Of a DNA stretch of 64,000 bases, positions 43,713 through 51,645 are shown piece by piece (position 1 is the stretch's first letter; each line of letters starts with the position of its first letter). Position numbers and translations under genes: made by a program. Source of the DNA: Bacillus massiliigorillae. Lineage in GTDB: Bacteria; Bacillota; Bacilli; Bacillales; DSM-1321. The stretch is from assembly GCF_000380245.2 (NCBI RefSeq), contig NZ_HG428741.1:871435-935434 (forward strand). Reading direction: 5' to 3'. Under the pieces are notes generated by a model that was not told the origin of the DNA, ran no database searches, and saw nothing but the letters and a program-made list of their open reading frames with translations.

Positions 43713-43742
43713 TTTCTATATTGATAAATGCAACATTTATTT

Positions 43743-43817
43743 GCGGAAGTAGTTCAGTGGTAGAATACAACCTTGCCAAGGTTGGGGTCGCGGGTTCGAA
43801 TCCCGTCTTCCGCTCCA
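43743..43817 (+). tRNA. tRNA-Gly (anticodon GCC)
   Basis: Acceptor GCGGAAG/CTTCCGC, anticodon loop TTGCCAA, discriminator T, encoded CCA. Confidence 0.94.
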
Positions 43818-43829
43818 AGTAATTATGTT

Positions 43830-43918
43830 GCCGGGGTGGCGGAACTGGCAGACGCACAGGACTTAAAATCCTGCGGTAGGTGACTACCGTACCGGTTCGA
43901 TTCCGGTCCTCGGCACCA
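43830..43918 (+). tRNA. tRNA-Leu (anticodon UAA)
   Basis: Class II tRNA, acceptor GCCGGGG/CCTCGGC, anticodon loop CTTAAAA, long variable arm GCGGTAGGTGACTACCGT, encoded CCA. Confidence 0.94.
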
Positions 43919-43937
43919 TTTATTATTATAACTATAT

Positions 43938-44030
43938 GGAGGTATACCCAAGTCCGGCTGAAGGGATCGGTCTTGAAAACCGACAGGGGCTTAACGGCTC
44001 GCGGGGGTTCGAATCCCTCTACCTCCTCCA
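43938..44030 (+). tRNA. tRNA-Ser (anticodon UGA)
   Basis: Class II tRNA, acceptor GGAGGTA/TACCTCC, anticodon loop CTTGAAA, long variable arm, encoded CCA. The discriminator is T, where bacterial tRNA-Ser normally has G. Confidence 0.93.
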
Positions 44031-44051
44031 TAGTTTTTCTCAATTTAATAT

Positions 44052-44125
44052 GCGGATGTAGTTTAGTGGTAAAACCTCAGCCTTCCAAGCTGATGATGAG
44101 GGTTCGATTCCCTTCATCCGCTCCA
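44052..44125 (+). tRNA. tRNA-Gly (anticodon UCC)
   Basis: Acceptor GCGGATG/CATCCGC, anticodon loop CTTCCAA, discriminator T, encoded CCA. It is 5 bp upstream of the 5S rRNA gene. Confidence 0.94.
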
Positions 44126-44130
44126 ATTTA

Positions 44131-44246
<116 letters not shown>

Positions 44247-44251
44247 AAGGT

Positions 44252-44284
44252 AAGAGATCAGTTGTTGTAACTGGTCTCTTTTTA
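44252..44284 (+). terminator. intrinsic terminator of the tRNA-5S operon
   Basis: AAGAGATCAGTT / AACTGGTCTCTT followed by TTT, 5 bp after 5S. Confidence 0.9.
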
Positions 44285-44323
44285 TTGGGCATGATTTCTC
44301 GTAGTGCAGTAGATGGAACTCCT

Positions 44324-45217
44324 TCATCTATTATTGTATAATGTATTAATTGTATTAATAAATTCTTTGAGTGCATTAGATTGATAGGCGTTTCTTCTAG
44401 TAATGAAGCCAATATTCCATTCAATGATTGGACTTTTGATTGGAATCGAGACGATTTCTACTTGATTTAATTTGCTAGCTAGAATTCGTGGAACAATAGC
44501 AATTCCAAGTTGTGCAGATACGAGTTCTAAAATAAGGTCCCATTGAGTGCTTTCGAATGCAATGTTAGGGTTGAATCCAGCGTCTTTACATGCGTTCATA
44601 ATTAAATTGTGTAAAGCAAACGATTTCGCGAACATAATGAAGGATTCATATTTTAAGTCTAATAATGAGATAGTGTGTTTGTTAGCCAGATGATGTGTAG
44701 AAGAGACGCATAAACAAAATTCATCTTGATAAATAGAAGTTACTGTTAGTTGATCATTCATAATAGGTAACACAATTAATCCAATATCTAAACCCCCTTT
44801 TTCAACAAGTTTTTCAGTAACTGGTCCACTGTCTTCTTTTATTTCTAGTTTTACGCCGGGATATTGGTGACTAAAGGCTTGAGCAATTTTAGGAAAGAAA
44901 ACCGCTCCAATAATTTGAGGAAGTCCGATTTTAATATGTCCTGTTACTAAATTGGACAAGTCATTTATTGAGACAGATAAATTGTCTATAGATAAAAGAA
45001 TTGCTTTACTTTTATCAAAAACGATTTTTCCGGCATCGGTTAAACGTAGATTTTTACTTGAACGATCAAGTAATATGACATTTAACTCTCTTTCTAATCT
45101 TTGAACAGATTTACTAATAGAGGGTTGAGCTATAAATAATAATTCGGCTGCCTTTGTGAAACTATGAAATTCAGCTACTTTCATAAAAACCTCTAAATCT
45201 TTAAATTGAACACTCAT
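44324..45217 (-). CDS. LysR-family transcriptional regulator
   Basis: 297 residues. N-terminal HTH (SFTKAAELLFIAQPSISKSVQRLE) and a LysR effector domain with GHIKIGLPQIIGAVFFP. The ATG follows GAGGAGATAAT. It diverges from the nitrilase gene, and a perfect 7-3-7 palindrome lies just upstream of its start, so it probably represses itself and controls the nitrilase. The ligand may be the nitrile substrate or its acid; this is inferred from context only. Confidence 0.88.
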   Translation of the reverse strand: MSVQFKDLEVFMKVAEFHSFTKAAELLFIAQPSISKSVQRLERELNVILLDRSSKNLRLTDAGKIVFDKSKAILLSIDNLSVSINDLSNLVTGHIKIGLPQIIGAVFFPKIAQAFSHQYPGVKLEIKEDSGPVTEKLVEKGGLDIGLIVLPIMNDQLTVTSIYQDEFCLCVSSTHHLANKHTISLLDLKYESFIMFAKSFALHNLIMNACKDAGFNPNIAFESTQWDLILELVSAQLGIAIVPRILASKLNQVEIVSIPIKSPIIEWNIGFITRRNAYQSNALKEFINTINTLYNNR

Positions 45218-45230
45218 ATTATCTCCTCAT

Positions 45231-45247
45231 TATTCCATTTTGGAATA
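45231..45247. promoter_or_regulatory. predicted LysR binding site (17-bp palindrome)
   Basis: TATTCCA-TTT-TGGAATA, perfect 7-3-7 dyad compatible with the LysR T-N11-A rule, 14 bp before the lysR ATG. Confidence 0.6.
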
Positions 45248-45425
45248 GTTACTATCCTAATTATATATTTCACTTCATAATTGAATGCGTTTACAATCAA
45301 GTTAATAATTGAAAGATCGGTTACACGATGCTTATTTAGTATAGAGTATCATACATTTATTTAAGACAGATACGAAAAGCAATTTTCGAAGTAATTGTTA
45401 AAAAAGAAACGGAAGGATGGGAATT

Positions 45426-46379
45426 ATGGAGAAAGTAAAGCGATTTAAAGTAGCAGTTGTACAAGCTGGCTCTGAAATAATGGATAAAGAAAAAGGCGTA
45501 AGAAAAACAATTCGATTGCTAGAAGAAGCAGCAGAACAAGATGCAAAAATCATTGTTTTTCCTGAAGCATTTATTCCAGCCTATCCAAGAGGCATGTCAT
45601 TTGGTGCGGTTGTTGGAAGTAGATCGGATGAAGGAAGAAAAGATTTTTTAAATTATTGGCGTAATGCAATTACTGTTCCAGGTCCAGAAACAGAGGAAAT
45701 TGGAAAAGCGGTAAAACAAACGGGTGCATACGTAGTGATGGGCGTTATCGAAAAAGATAGTGAATATAGTCAGGGAACTTTGTATTGTACGGCATTGTTT
45801 TTTGGACCGAATGGAGAATTGCTTGGAAAGCATCGGAAGTTGAAACCAACAGGATCAGAAAGACTAATTTGGGGAGAGGGAGATGGCAGTACTCTTCCTG
45901 TTTTTGACACACCATATGGAAAAATTGGTTCATTGATTTGTTGGGAAAACTATATGCCATTAGCAAGGGCGGCCATGTATGCTAAAGGTGTCCAAATTTA
46001 TATAGCTCCAACAGCTGATCCACGTGACTCATGGCTGGCAACTATGCAGCATATTGCTGTAGAAGGAAGATGCTTCGTACTATCTTGTAATCAATATACG
46101 ACGAAGGAGATGTTTCCGGAGGAAATTGCTTCAAGAGAAGAGTTTAAGCAGTTGCCAAATGAATTAAGTCGTGGTGGTAGCTGTATTGTTGATCCGCTAG
46201 GCAATTATTTGGCACAGCCTGTATTTGGAGAAGAACGAATTATTTATAGCGAAATTAATCTTGATAAAATAGCGGAAAGTCATTTTGATTTTGATGTGGT
46301 AGGGCATTATGCTAGACCAGATATTTTTCAATTGGTTGTAAATGAGAAAAGACAGGATAGTGTTGTGTGGACAGAATAA
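45426..46379 (+). CDS. nitrilase (carbon-nitrogen hydrolase, nitrilase branch)
   Basis: 317 residues. The Glu-Lys-Cys triad is present: FPEAFIPAYPRG (Glu47), HRKLKPTGSERLIWG (Lys near 138) and SLICWENYMPLAR (Cys172). CWENYMPLAR is typical of true nitrilases and cyanide-degrading enzymes rather than amidases, so it should turn a nitrile into the acid and ammonia, or act on cyanide. The ATG at 45426 has GGAAGG 9 bp upstream; the one at 45417 directly follows that site. Divergent from a LysR regulator gene. The exact substrate is not predictable. Confidence 0.9.
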   Translation: MEKVKRFKVAVVQAGSEIMDKEKGVRKTIRLLEEAAEQDAKIIVFPEAFIPAYPRGMSFGAVVGSRSDEGRKDFLNYWRNAITVPGPETEEIGKAVKQTGAYVVMGVIEKDSEYSQGTLYCTALFFGPNGELLGKHRKLKPTGSERLIWGEGDGSTLPVFDTPYGKIGSLICWENYMPLARAAMYAKGVQIYIAPTADPRDSWLATMQHIAVEGRCFVLSCNQYTTKEMFPEEIASREEFKQLPNELSRGGSCIVDPLGNYLAQPVFGEERIIYSEINLDKIAESHFDFDVVGHYARPDIFQLVVNEKRQDSVVWTE

Positions 46380-46485
46380 TGTTTTCAAGACAAAAATAAT
46401 GTTATTTTTTTCAAAAATGTTAATATAATCAGATATGGAATCTGAGAGTATTGAAATCATTACTAAAATACATGTTGTAGTGTGG

Positions 46486-46521
46486 GATGAAAGACTTTCG
46501 CTAAAGTTTTTCATCTTTTTT
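46486..46521 (+). terminator. intrinsic terminator after the nitrilase
   Basis: GATGAAAGACTTT / AAAGTTTTTCATC followed by TTTTT, about 105 bp past the stop. Confidence 0.8.
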
Positions 46522-46587
46522 GTTATTAGTTAAGTTTCAAACCTTCGTCTTCCTTAAAAGAATTTAAGATGAAAGGTTTATAGCATT

Positions 46588-47154
46588 ATGATGTACAAAA
46601 CACATATTATTACGGGCTTAGCTGCTGGTGCTGGTATAGCAGCTACACAAGCCAGTGGCTCGTTTGCTTTTACAGTAACGTATGCAGCGGGTATTACACT
46701 GGGGAGTCTTTTGCCTGACTTGGACCAACCAAAATCGTTTGTAGGTCAGCGTTCGTTAGGATTAGCTAAAATTATTAGTAAATTATTTGGTCATCGAGGC
46801 TTTACACATTCATTAATGGCATGGTGTATCGTTACAGCTATTTGTTTATTGTTTACTTCAAATTTCACTATTGGTATATCATTAGGGTACTTATTTCATA
46901 TTGTTGGCGATTTTTTTTCAGTATCGAGTGTACCGCTTTTTAAACCATTTTCTAATTTTCGTCCGCGAAATATGTGGTTTTCATATAAAAATGAAAGTTT
47001 AGCAGAAGAGAGTATTAAATATATCGCTATACTTATATTTATCTATTTCTTTATTGTTCATGAGTTATATAAGCCATTTAGTTTTTCTATCATAACGAAT
47101 TTGAAAGATGTTTTTGGAATGATAGTTAATGTAATAAGTGCTTATTTTTTATGA
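46588..47154 (+). CDS. YdjM-family metal-dependent membrane hydrolase
   Basis: 188 residues, four or five membrane segments. Metal-binding motifs typical of the family are visible: THIITGLAAGAG at the start, GSLLPDLDQP, GHRGFTHSL and GYLFHIVGDFFS. Proteins of this kind were annotated as LexA-regulated, membrane-bound, metal-dependent hydrolases; the substrate is unknown. The ribosome site is weak (GAAAGG, 12 bp). Monocistronic. Confidence 0.82.
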   Translation: MMYKTHIITGLAAGAGIAATQASGSFAFTVTYAAGITLGSLLPDLDQPKSFVGQRSLGLAKIISKLFGHRGFTHSLMAWCIVTAICLLFTSNFTIGISLGYLFHIVGDFFSVSSVPLFKPFSNFRPRNMWFSYKNESLAEESIKYIAILIFIYFFIVHELYKPFSFSIITNLKDVFGMIVNVISAYFL

Positions 47155-47225
47155 ATATAAAACATTATTTACATAGTGCGAATTGTCGAAACAAAATTGT
47201 TGCACATACAAAATATTAATGTTAG

Positions 47226-47231
47226 TATAAT
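47226..47231 (+). promoter_or_regulatory. candidate -10 box of the PTS operon
   Basis: A TATAAT hexamer 20 bp upstream of the RAT element. No good -35 was found (TTGCAC lies 20 bp away), so it may need an activator or be weak. Confidence 0.4.
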
Positions 47232-47251
47232 TCAAAGTTAAATAAAGATCA

Positions 47252-47276
47252 CATGTGACTGATTCGATCAGGCATG
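47252..47276 (+). promoter_or_regulatory. ribonucleic antiterminator (RAT) of the PTS operon
   Basis: The core GTGACTGATTCGATCAGGCA closely matches the RAT that GlcT binds in front of B. subtilis ptsG. The stem CATGTGACTG / CAGGCATG overlaps the left arm of the terminator at 47270-47330, so the two structures are mutually exclusive. Confidence 0.85.
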
Positions 47277-47330
47277 GAGGTACAGTAGATGCTAGGATAT
47301 AGCTGTCTATTGAGCCCCCATGCCTTTTGT
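47270..47330 (+). terminator. leader terminator controlled by antitermination
   Basis: AGGCATGG pairs with CCATGCCT followed by TTTGTTCG, with an inner ACAG/CTGT hairpin. It shares GGCATG with the RAT element. Transcription would stop here unless the antiterminator encoded at 47923 is active. Confidence 0.85.
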
Positions 47331-47393
47331 TCGTTTATTTAATGTTATAACCGATGTTTAATAATTATCAGGTTAATAATAGGGGGATTAGAA

Positions 47394-47882
47394 ATGTTAG
47401 GAAAGTTATTCAAAAAAGCAAAACTAGAAATCTTTACACCGGTGAATGGAGTAATTGTTCCGATAGAAGAAGTTCCAGATCCTGTATTTAGTCAAAAAAT
47501 GATGGGGGAAGGTATTGCAATTATACCTAGTCAAGGTAATGTCGTATCACCAGTTGAAGGAGAGATTATTCAAATTGCTCCGACAAAACATGCCGTTGGT
47601 ATTCTGGCTAAGGATGGGACAGAAATCTTAATCCATGTTGGATTAGAGACAGTTGCGCTAAAAGGAGAAGGTTTCACTGTACATGTAGAAGTTGGTGAAA
47701 AAGTTTCTGCTGGACAGTTATTAATGAATGTGGACTTGGAATATATTCAAACACATGCTAAAAGCATTATTACACCGATTGTTATTACAAACAGTCAAAC
47801 TAGTGATAAAAGCCTTACGTTCACGAGGGAGAAAGAGGCTGTTGCTGGTCAGACAGTAGTGATTTCTGCTTCACAAAAGTAG
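47394..47882 (+). CDS. PTS glucose-family EIIA component
   Basis: 162 residues of the EIIA-Glc/Crr fold. The phosphorylated histidine is in ILIHVGLETVAL; the N-terminal region begins FTPVNGVIVPIEEVPDPVFS. It passes phosphate from HPr to the EIICB encoded downstream. The ATG follows AGGGGGATTAG. First gene of the RAT-controlled operon, followed 40 bp later by the antiterminator gene. It is a stand-alone A domain rather than a fusion. Confidence 0.9.
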   Translation: MLGKLFKKAKLEIFTPVNGVIVPIEEVPDPVFSQKMMGEGIAIIPSQGNVVSPVEGEIIQIAPTKHAVGILAKDGTEILIHVGLETVALKGEGFTVHVEVGEKVSAGQLLMNVDLEYIQTHAKSIITPIVITNSQTSDKSLTFTREKEAVAGQTVVISASQK

Positions 47883-47922
47883 GAATGATAACGAATCATT
47901 GAGATGAAGGAGATGGGTTCTG

Positions 47923-48744
47923 GTGAAGATTAGAAGAATTTTGAACAACAATGCTGTAGTGGTAATTACAGAAGGGCAACAAGAGCAAATAGCAGTTGGA
48001 GCCGGAATTGCCTTTGGAAAGAAGAAAAATGATATCGTTAGTGCACTCAAAATTGAAAAGCTTTTTGTTATGAAGGAGAATAAAAAATTTGAACAGTTGT
48101 TGAGCAGAATACCAGAAGAGCATTTTACAATTTCCGAGGAGATTATTTCATATGCGGAAAGTCAAATTGGCAATAAACTCAACGAACATATTCACATTGT
48201 ACTAACCGATCATCTTTCGTTTGCAATCGAAAGGGAGCGTGAAGGCATTCAATTAAAAAATAAGTTATTGCAGGAAATAAAAATACTGTACAAAAAAGAA
48301 TTCGAAATTGGTTTATGGGCAATTCAACATATTAAAGAAAAATGTGGCGTCGAAATGTCAGTTGATGAAGCGGCTTATATTGCCCTTCATATTCATACAA
48401 TGAAGCTTCAAGGAGGTGATTTACATCAAACTGTGAGAGAAACAACGATTGTAAGAGATATGGTGCAATCGATTAAGAGAATTCTTAACATCACATTTGA
48501 AGAAGACGATATTTCTTATCAGCGATTAACAACACATTTGCGTTTTGCATTATCAAGGTTAAATCATTATGAGCTTCATATGATGGATGATGAAATGCTA
48601 GCTATGATTAAGAAAAAATTTCCTCTTTCATATAGCTGTGCTTCTGAAGTGGCAAGGGAAACATTCCTTATTCATGGTGTGGAATTACCTGAGCAAGAGT
48701 TAGGATATATCGCTCTTCATATTGAGAGATTACGAAAAAAATAG
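47923..48744 (+). CDS. BglG/GlcT-family transcription antiterminator
   Basis: 273 residues. The N-terminal CAT RNA-binding domain (KIRRILNNNAVVVI...VGAGIAFGKK) is followed by two PRD domains with their histidines (EHIHIVLTDHLSF, ALHIHTMKL, RLTTHLRFALSRL, ALHIERLRK). It should bind the RAT at 47252 and be controlled by phosphorylation from the PTS. The start is GTG at 47923 with AAGGAG 10 bp upstream. The gene lies inside the operon it regulates, between EIIA and EIICB. Confidence 0.9.
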   Translation: MKIRRILNNNAVVVITEGQQEQIAVGAGIAFGKKKNDIVSALKIEKLFVMKENKKFEQLLSRIPEEHFTISEEIISYAESQIGNKLNEHIHIVLTDHLSFAIEREREGIQLKNKLLQEIKILYKKEFEIGLWAIQHIKEKCGVEMSVDEAAYIALHIHTMKLQGGDLHQTVRETTIVRDMVQSIKRILNITFEEDDISYQRLTTHLRFALSRLNHYELHMMDDEMLAMIKKKFPLSYSCASEVARETFLIHGVELPEQELGYIALHIERLRKK

Positions 48745-48855
48745 AAGTAAAGAAGCTATTTCAAATAGTATAGTATGTTTTTATGAACTTTTACTGATTA
48801 TGTTATTTTCAAGTGTTCAACGAGCAGGGAGAAATTTTTTTAGGGAGTGGTTGAA

Positions 48856-50316
48856 ATGAAGGCTTATTTACAAAAAATTGGTCGATCATTGATGTTACCG
48901 GTAGCAGTGTTACCTGCTGCAGCAATATTAATGGGGATTGGTTATTGGATTGACCATGATGGATGGGGTTCAGGCAATCCAGTAGCTGCATTTTTGATTA
49001 AAGCAGGTTCATCTATTATTGATAATATGTCTATTTTGTTCGCTGTTGGTGTAGCGTTAGGGATGTCAAAGAATAAGGACGGGTCAGCAGCCTTAAGTGG
49101 CTTAGTAGCTTATTTAGTTGTCACCACATTATTAGGTGTAGATTCAGTAGCTATGTTACAGGGAATTGATGTGGATAGTGTTAACCCAGCTTTTGCAAAA
49201 ATCGGAAATCAATTTATTGGTATTATTTCAGGGTTAATAGCTTCTGTTATGTATAATCGTTTTAGTCATGTGAAATTGCCAGATGCTTTAGCATTCTTTA
49301 GCGGTAAACGATTAGTTCCAATTATGACAGCGGTTGCAATGTTATTTGCGTCAGCTATTTTATTTTTCGTATGGCCAGCTATATTCAACGCATTAGTTAG
49401 TTTCGGTAAGGCTATTAGTAATTTAGATTTTGTTGGTGCTGGATTATATGGATTCTTTAATCGTTTATTAATACCAACAGGTTTACACCATGCTCTAAAT
49501 TCTGTGTTCTGGTTTGACGTAGCGGGGATTAATGATATCGGTAATTTCTGGAGTGGAGAAGGTACAAAAGGTGTTACAGGTATGTACCAAGCTGGTTTCT
49601 TCCCAATTATGATGTTTGGTTTACCAGCGGCAGCATTAGCAATCTATCATACTGCTAAACCATCCAAGAAAAAGCAAATTGCAGCATTAATGATGGCAGC
49701 TGCTTTTGCAGCATTCTTTACTGGGGTTACAGAACCACTTGAATTTGCATTTATGTTTTTAGCTCCTATGCTTTTTGTAGTACACGCTGCATTAACAGGT
49801 CTTTCTTTAGCAATTGCAGCATTTTTTCACTGGACAGCGGGCTTTGGTTTCAGTGCTGGATTTGTAGACTTTTTCTTAAGCTCTAGTCTACCTTTAGCAA
49901 ATAAACCATTTATGTTAATTCTGCAAGGTCTTGTATTTGCTGTAATTTATTATTTCTTATTCCGTTTCTTAATTATTAAATTCGATTTGAAAACACCTGG
50001 TAGAGGTGATGATGATGACGAGGAAAGTGATGATTTTGAAGCAAGCAAAGAGGGTGCAACTGTGGAAAATAAATTTGCATTAATGGCAGCTCAAATATAT
50101 GAAGGCTTAGGTGGAGATGCGAATGTTACATCGGTAGATAATTGCATTACACGCTTACGATTAGAAGTGAAAGACATGAATGCAGTCGATCAAAATAAAA
50201 TCAAAGCAACAGGTGTACCAGGTATTAACATTGTAGGGCCTCAAAGTATTCAAGTTATTGTGGGAACACAAGTACAGTTTGTTGCGGATGAAATAGAAAA
50301 AATCCGAAAAGCATAA
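48856..50316 (+). CDS. PTS N-acetylglucosamine-type EIICB permease (NagE-like)
   Basis: 486 residues. The EIIC membrane domain has about ten segments with GLHHALNSVFWF and TEPLEFAFMFLAP, a pattern closer to N-acetylglucosamine than glucose permeases. An acidic linker (DDDDEESDDFE) leads to an EIIB domain with the phosphocysteine in SVDNCITRLRL. EIIA is encoded separately upstream. The ATG at 48856 is used because AGGGAG lies 8 bp upstream; the GTG at 48847 overlaps that site. Uptake of GlcNAc is likely, glucose is the alternative. Confidence 0.88.
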   Translation: MKAYLQKIGRSLMLPVAVLPAAAILMGIGYWIDHDGWGSGNPVAAFLIKAGSSIIDNMSILFAVGVALGMSKNKDGSAALSGLVAYLVVTTLLGVDSVAMLQGIDVDSVNPAFAKIGNQFIGIISGLIASVMYNRFSHVKLPDALAFFSGKRLVPIMTAVAMLFASAILFFVWPAIFNALVSFGKAISNLDFVGAGLYGFFNRLLIPTGLHHALNSVFWFDVAGINDIGNFWSGEGTKGVTGMYQAGFFPIMMFGLPAAALAIYHTAKPSKKKQIAALMMAAAFAAFFTGVTEPLEFAFMFLAPMLFVVHAALTGLSLAIAAFFHWTAGFGFSAGFVDFFLSSSLPLANKPFMLILQGLVFAVIYYFLFRFLIIKFDLKTPGRGDDDDEESDDFEASKEGATVENKFALMAAQIYEGLGGDANVTSVDNCITRLRLEVKDMNAVDQNKIKATGVPGINIVGPQSIQVIVGTQVQFVADEIEKIRKA

Positions 50317-50320
50317 TGAA

Positions 50321-50363
50321 AAAAACACAGCCTTGAATGTCAATTTTCGAGGCTGTGTTTTAA
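50321..50363 (+). terminator. intrinsic terminator of the PTS operon
   Basis: AAAAACACAGCCT / AGGCTGTGTTTT with a 17-base loop, 5 bp past the stop. It may also end the convergent GNAT gene. Confidence 0.9.
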
Positions 50364-50382
50364 TACCAAGAATAAAATATTT

Positions 50383-50874
50383 TTATAGTATCTTATATTC
50401 ATAAAAAGCTACTAAATGATGATTAATCTCTTCTTGTTTTATTTTTTTAAACCCTTGTGCTTCGTAGAAATGACATAATTTAGAACGATTAGCTAAGCAG
50501 TCGAGTCTTAAATATTGTTTATTATGATGTTTAGCCTCTGATTTTGCCCAACTAAGTACTTGCTCGGATAGACCAGTTTTCGCAAACTTTCTACGAATGG
50601 CAAGCTTATGTAAATACAAAGAGTCACTGTTTTTTTCATGAGGCCAATAAATATGATCTTCTTCTTGAAGTATTACAGTCGCTGCTTCTTCATTATTAAT
50701 ACAGGCAAGGTACATTTCTTCTATTGTATAGCTCTTTAATAATCCTTCATTTGTTATGTCATTAATATCCCATAATTCCTGACCTGTACTGTTAACCCAT
50801 TCTGTAGCTTCAATTAGAATAGATGAAAATGTATTCAGTTCACTTGCATTAATTCCTCTTATATTTAAGTCCAT
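50383..50874 (-). CDS. GNAT-family N-acetyltransferase
   Basis: 163 residues with the GNAT fold: LYLHKLAIRRKFAKTGLSEQVL contains the acetyl-CoA binding loop (normally R/QxxGxG/A, here degenerate), and NRSKLCHFYEAQGFKKI is the conserved C-terminal helix and strand. The ATG follows AGAAGGAGAAG. It is 24 bp downstream of a frameshifted gene of the same operon. The substrate is unknown. Confidence 0.8.
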   Translation of the reverse strand: MDLNIRGINASELNTFSSILIEATEWVNSTGQELWDINDITNEGLLKSYTIEEMYLACINNEEAATVILQEEDHIYWPHEKNSDSLYLHKLAIRRKFAKTGLSEQVLSWAKSEAKHHNKQYLRLDCLANRSKLCHFYEAQGFKKIKQEEINHHLVAFYEYKIL

Positions 50875-50898
50875 TATTTTCTTCTCCTTCTATTGAAA

Positions 50899-51371
50899 CT
50901 AATCCCAGTGATTAAAGATAATTTCTCCAATCGTTTCAGGATTCCAAAAAACAATTTCTTCTAATTCAGCTTCATTGAATTGATAATCATTTTGAAGCAT
51001 CCACTTTTCTGCGTCAAGTGATAGATTTAGAGGTTTATTTAATTCTGTGGTTTGTAAAACCTGATAGAAAGGAGAAAACTCTTGAACGAGTATAGGCTCG
51101 TCAATGAAATCTATATTGTCATATTTAGCAACACGAGCAAAAGCAAGCAATGGATAATGTACGTTTAGCAAAATATGAAGCTGTTTCTGAAAAATCTCAA
51201 CTTGAACATTGTAATAATTCATTGGAAACTGAGGCTCTATAAATTTAATGATTTTCCCATCATTCCGATTCATACAATAATGAAGGATTTGTTTGAATTG
51301 CTTTCCGTCTACTTGAGGAGGCTTTGTCTCTTCAGAAGTAAAAAAACAGTTGCACCTTTTGGAATTTTCAT
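50899..51371 (-). pseudogene. frameshifted gene of unknown function (7-base T run)
   Basis: The long frame from 51273 lacks a ribosome binding site and is open upstream to about 51340. Reading from ATG at 51371 gives MKIPKGATVF, then a stop soon after in that frame. One extra T in the T7 run (plus-strand A run 51340-51346) would join it to FTSEETKPPQVDGKQFKQIL and the rest, making a 157-residue protein. So either the gene is broken, phase-variable, or the run is miscounted. The protein is soluble, without recognised domain. The stop of a truncated upstream gene overlaps its ATG. Confidence 0.6.
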
Positions 51372-51479
51372 TATGTAATCACTACTTTCTGTTTATAAAG
51401 ATGTCCTGGTTCATGAATCGTTAACTGCTTAATTATATCTTTAATGGAAGGAAGCTTGTCGGTCCATTTTATGGGAACC
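51371..51479 (-). pseudogene. 3' remnant of a truncated gene
   Basis: An in-frame peptide VPIKWTDKLPSIKDIIKQLT followed by IHEPGHLYKQKVVIT ends with TAA, and that TAA overlaps the next ATG (TAATG), as in an operon. No start codon with a ribosome site exists, and a stop lies just upstream at 51480, so the 5' end has been lost. Family unknown. Confidence 0.45.
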
Positions 51480-51645
51480 TAACAACTTGAATAACAGTAT
51501 ATTACAGCAAAAGGGAGAGTTAATGATTGATAATCTATAATGAGTGAGCTATAATTTCAGATATAGTCATACGTGATTAATTATAAAATAACTATACTAG
51601 CTTTCATGCTATGATTTAATTTAAATTGAAGGAAGGAAGAATAAA

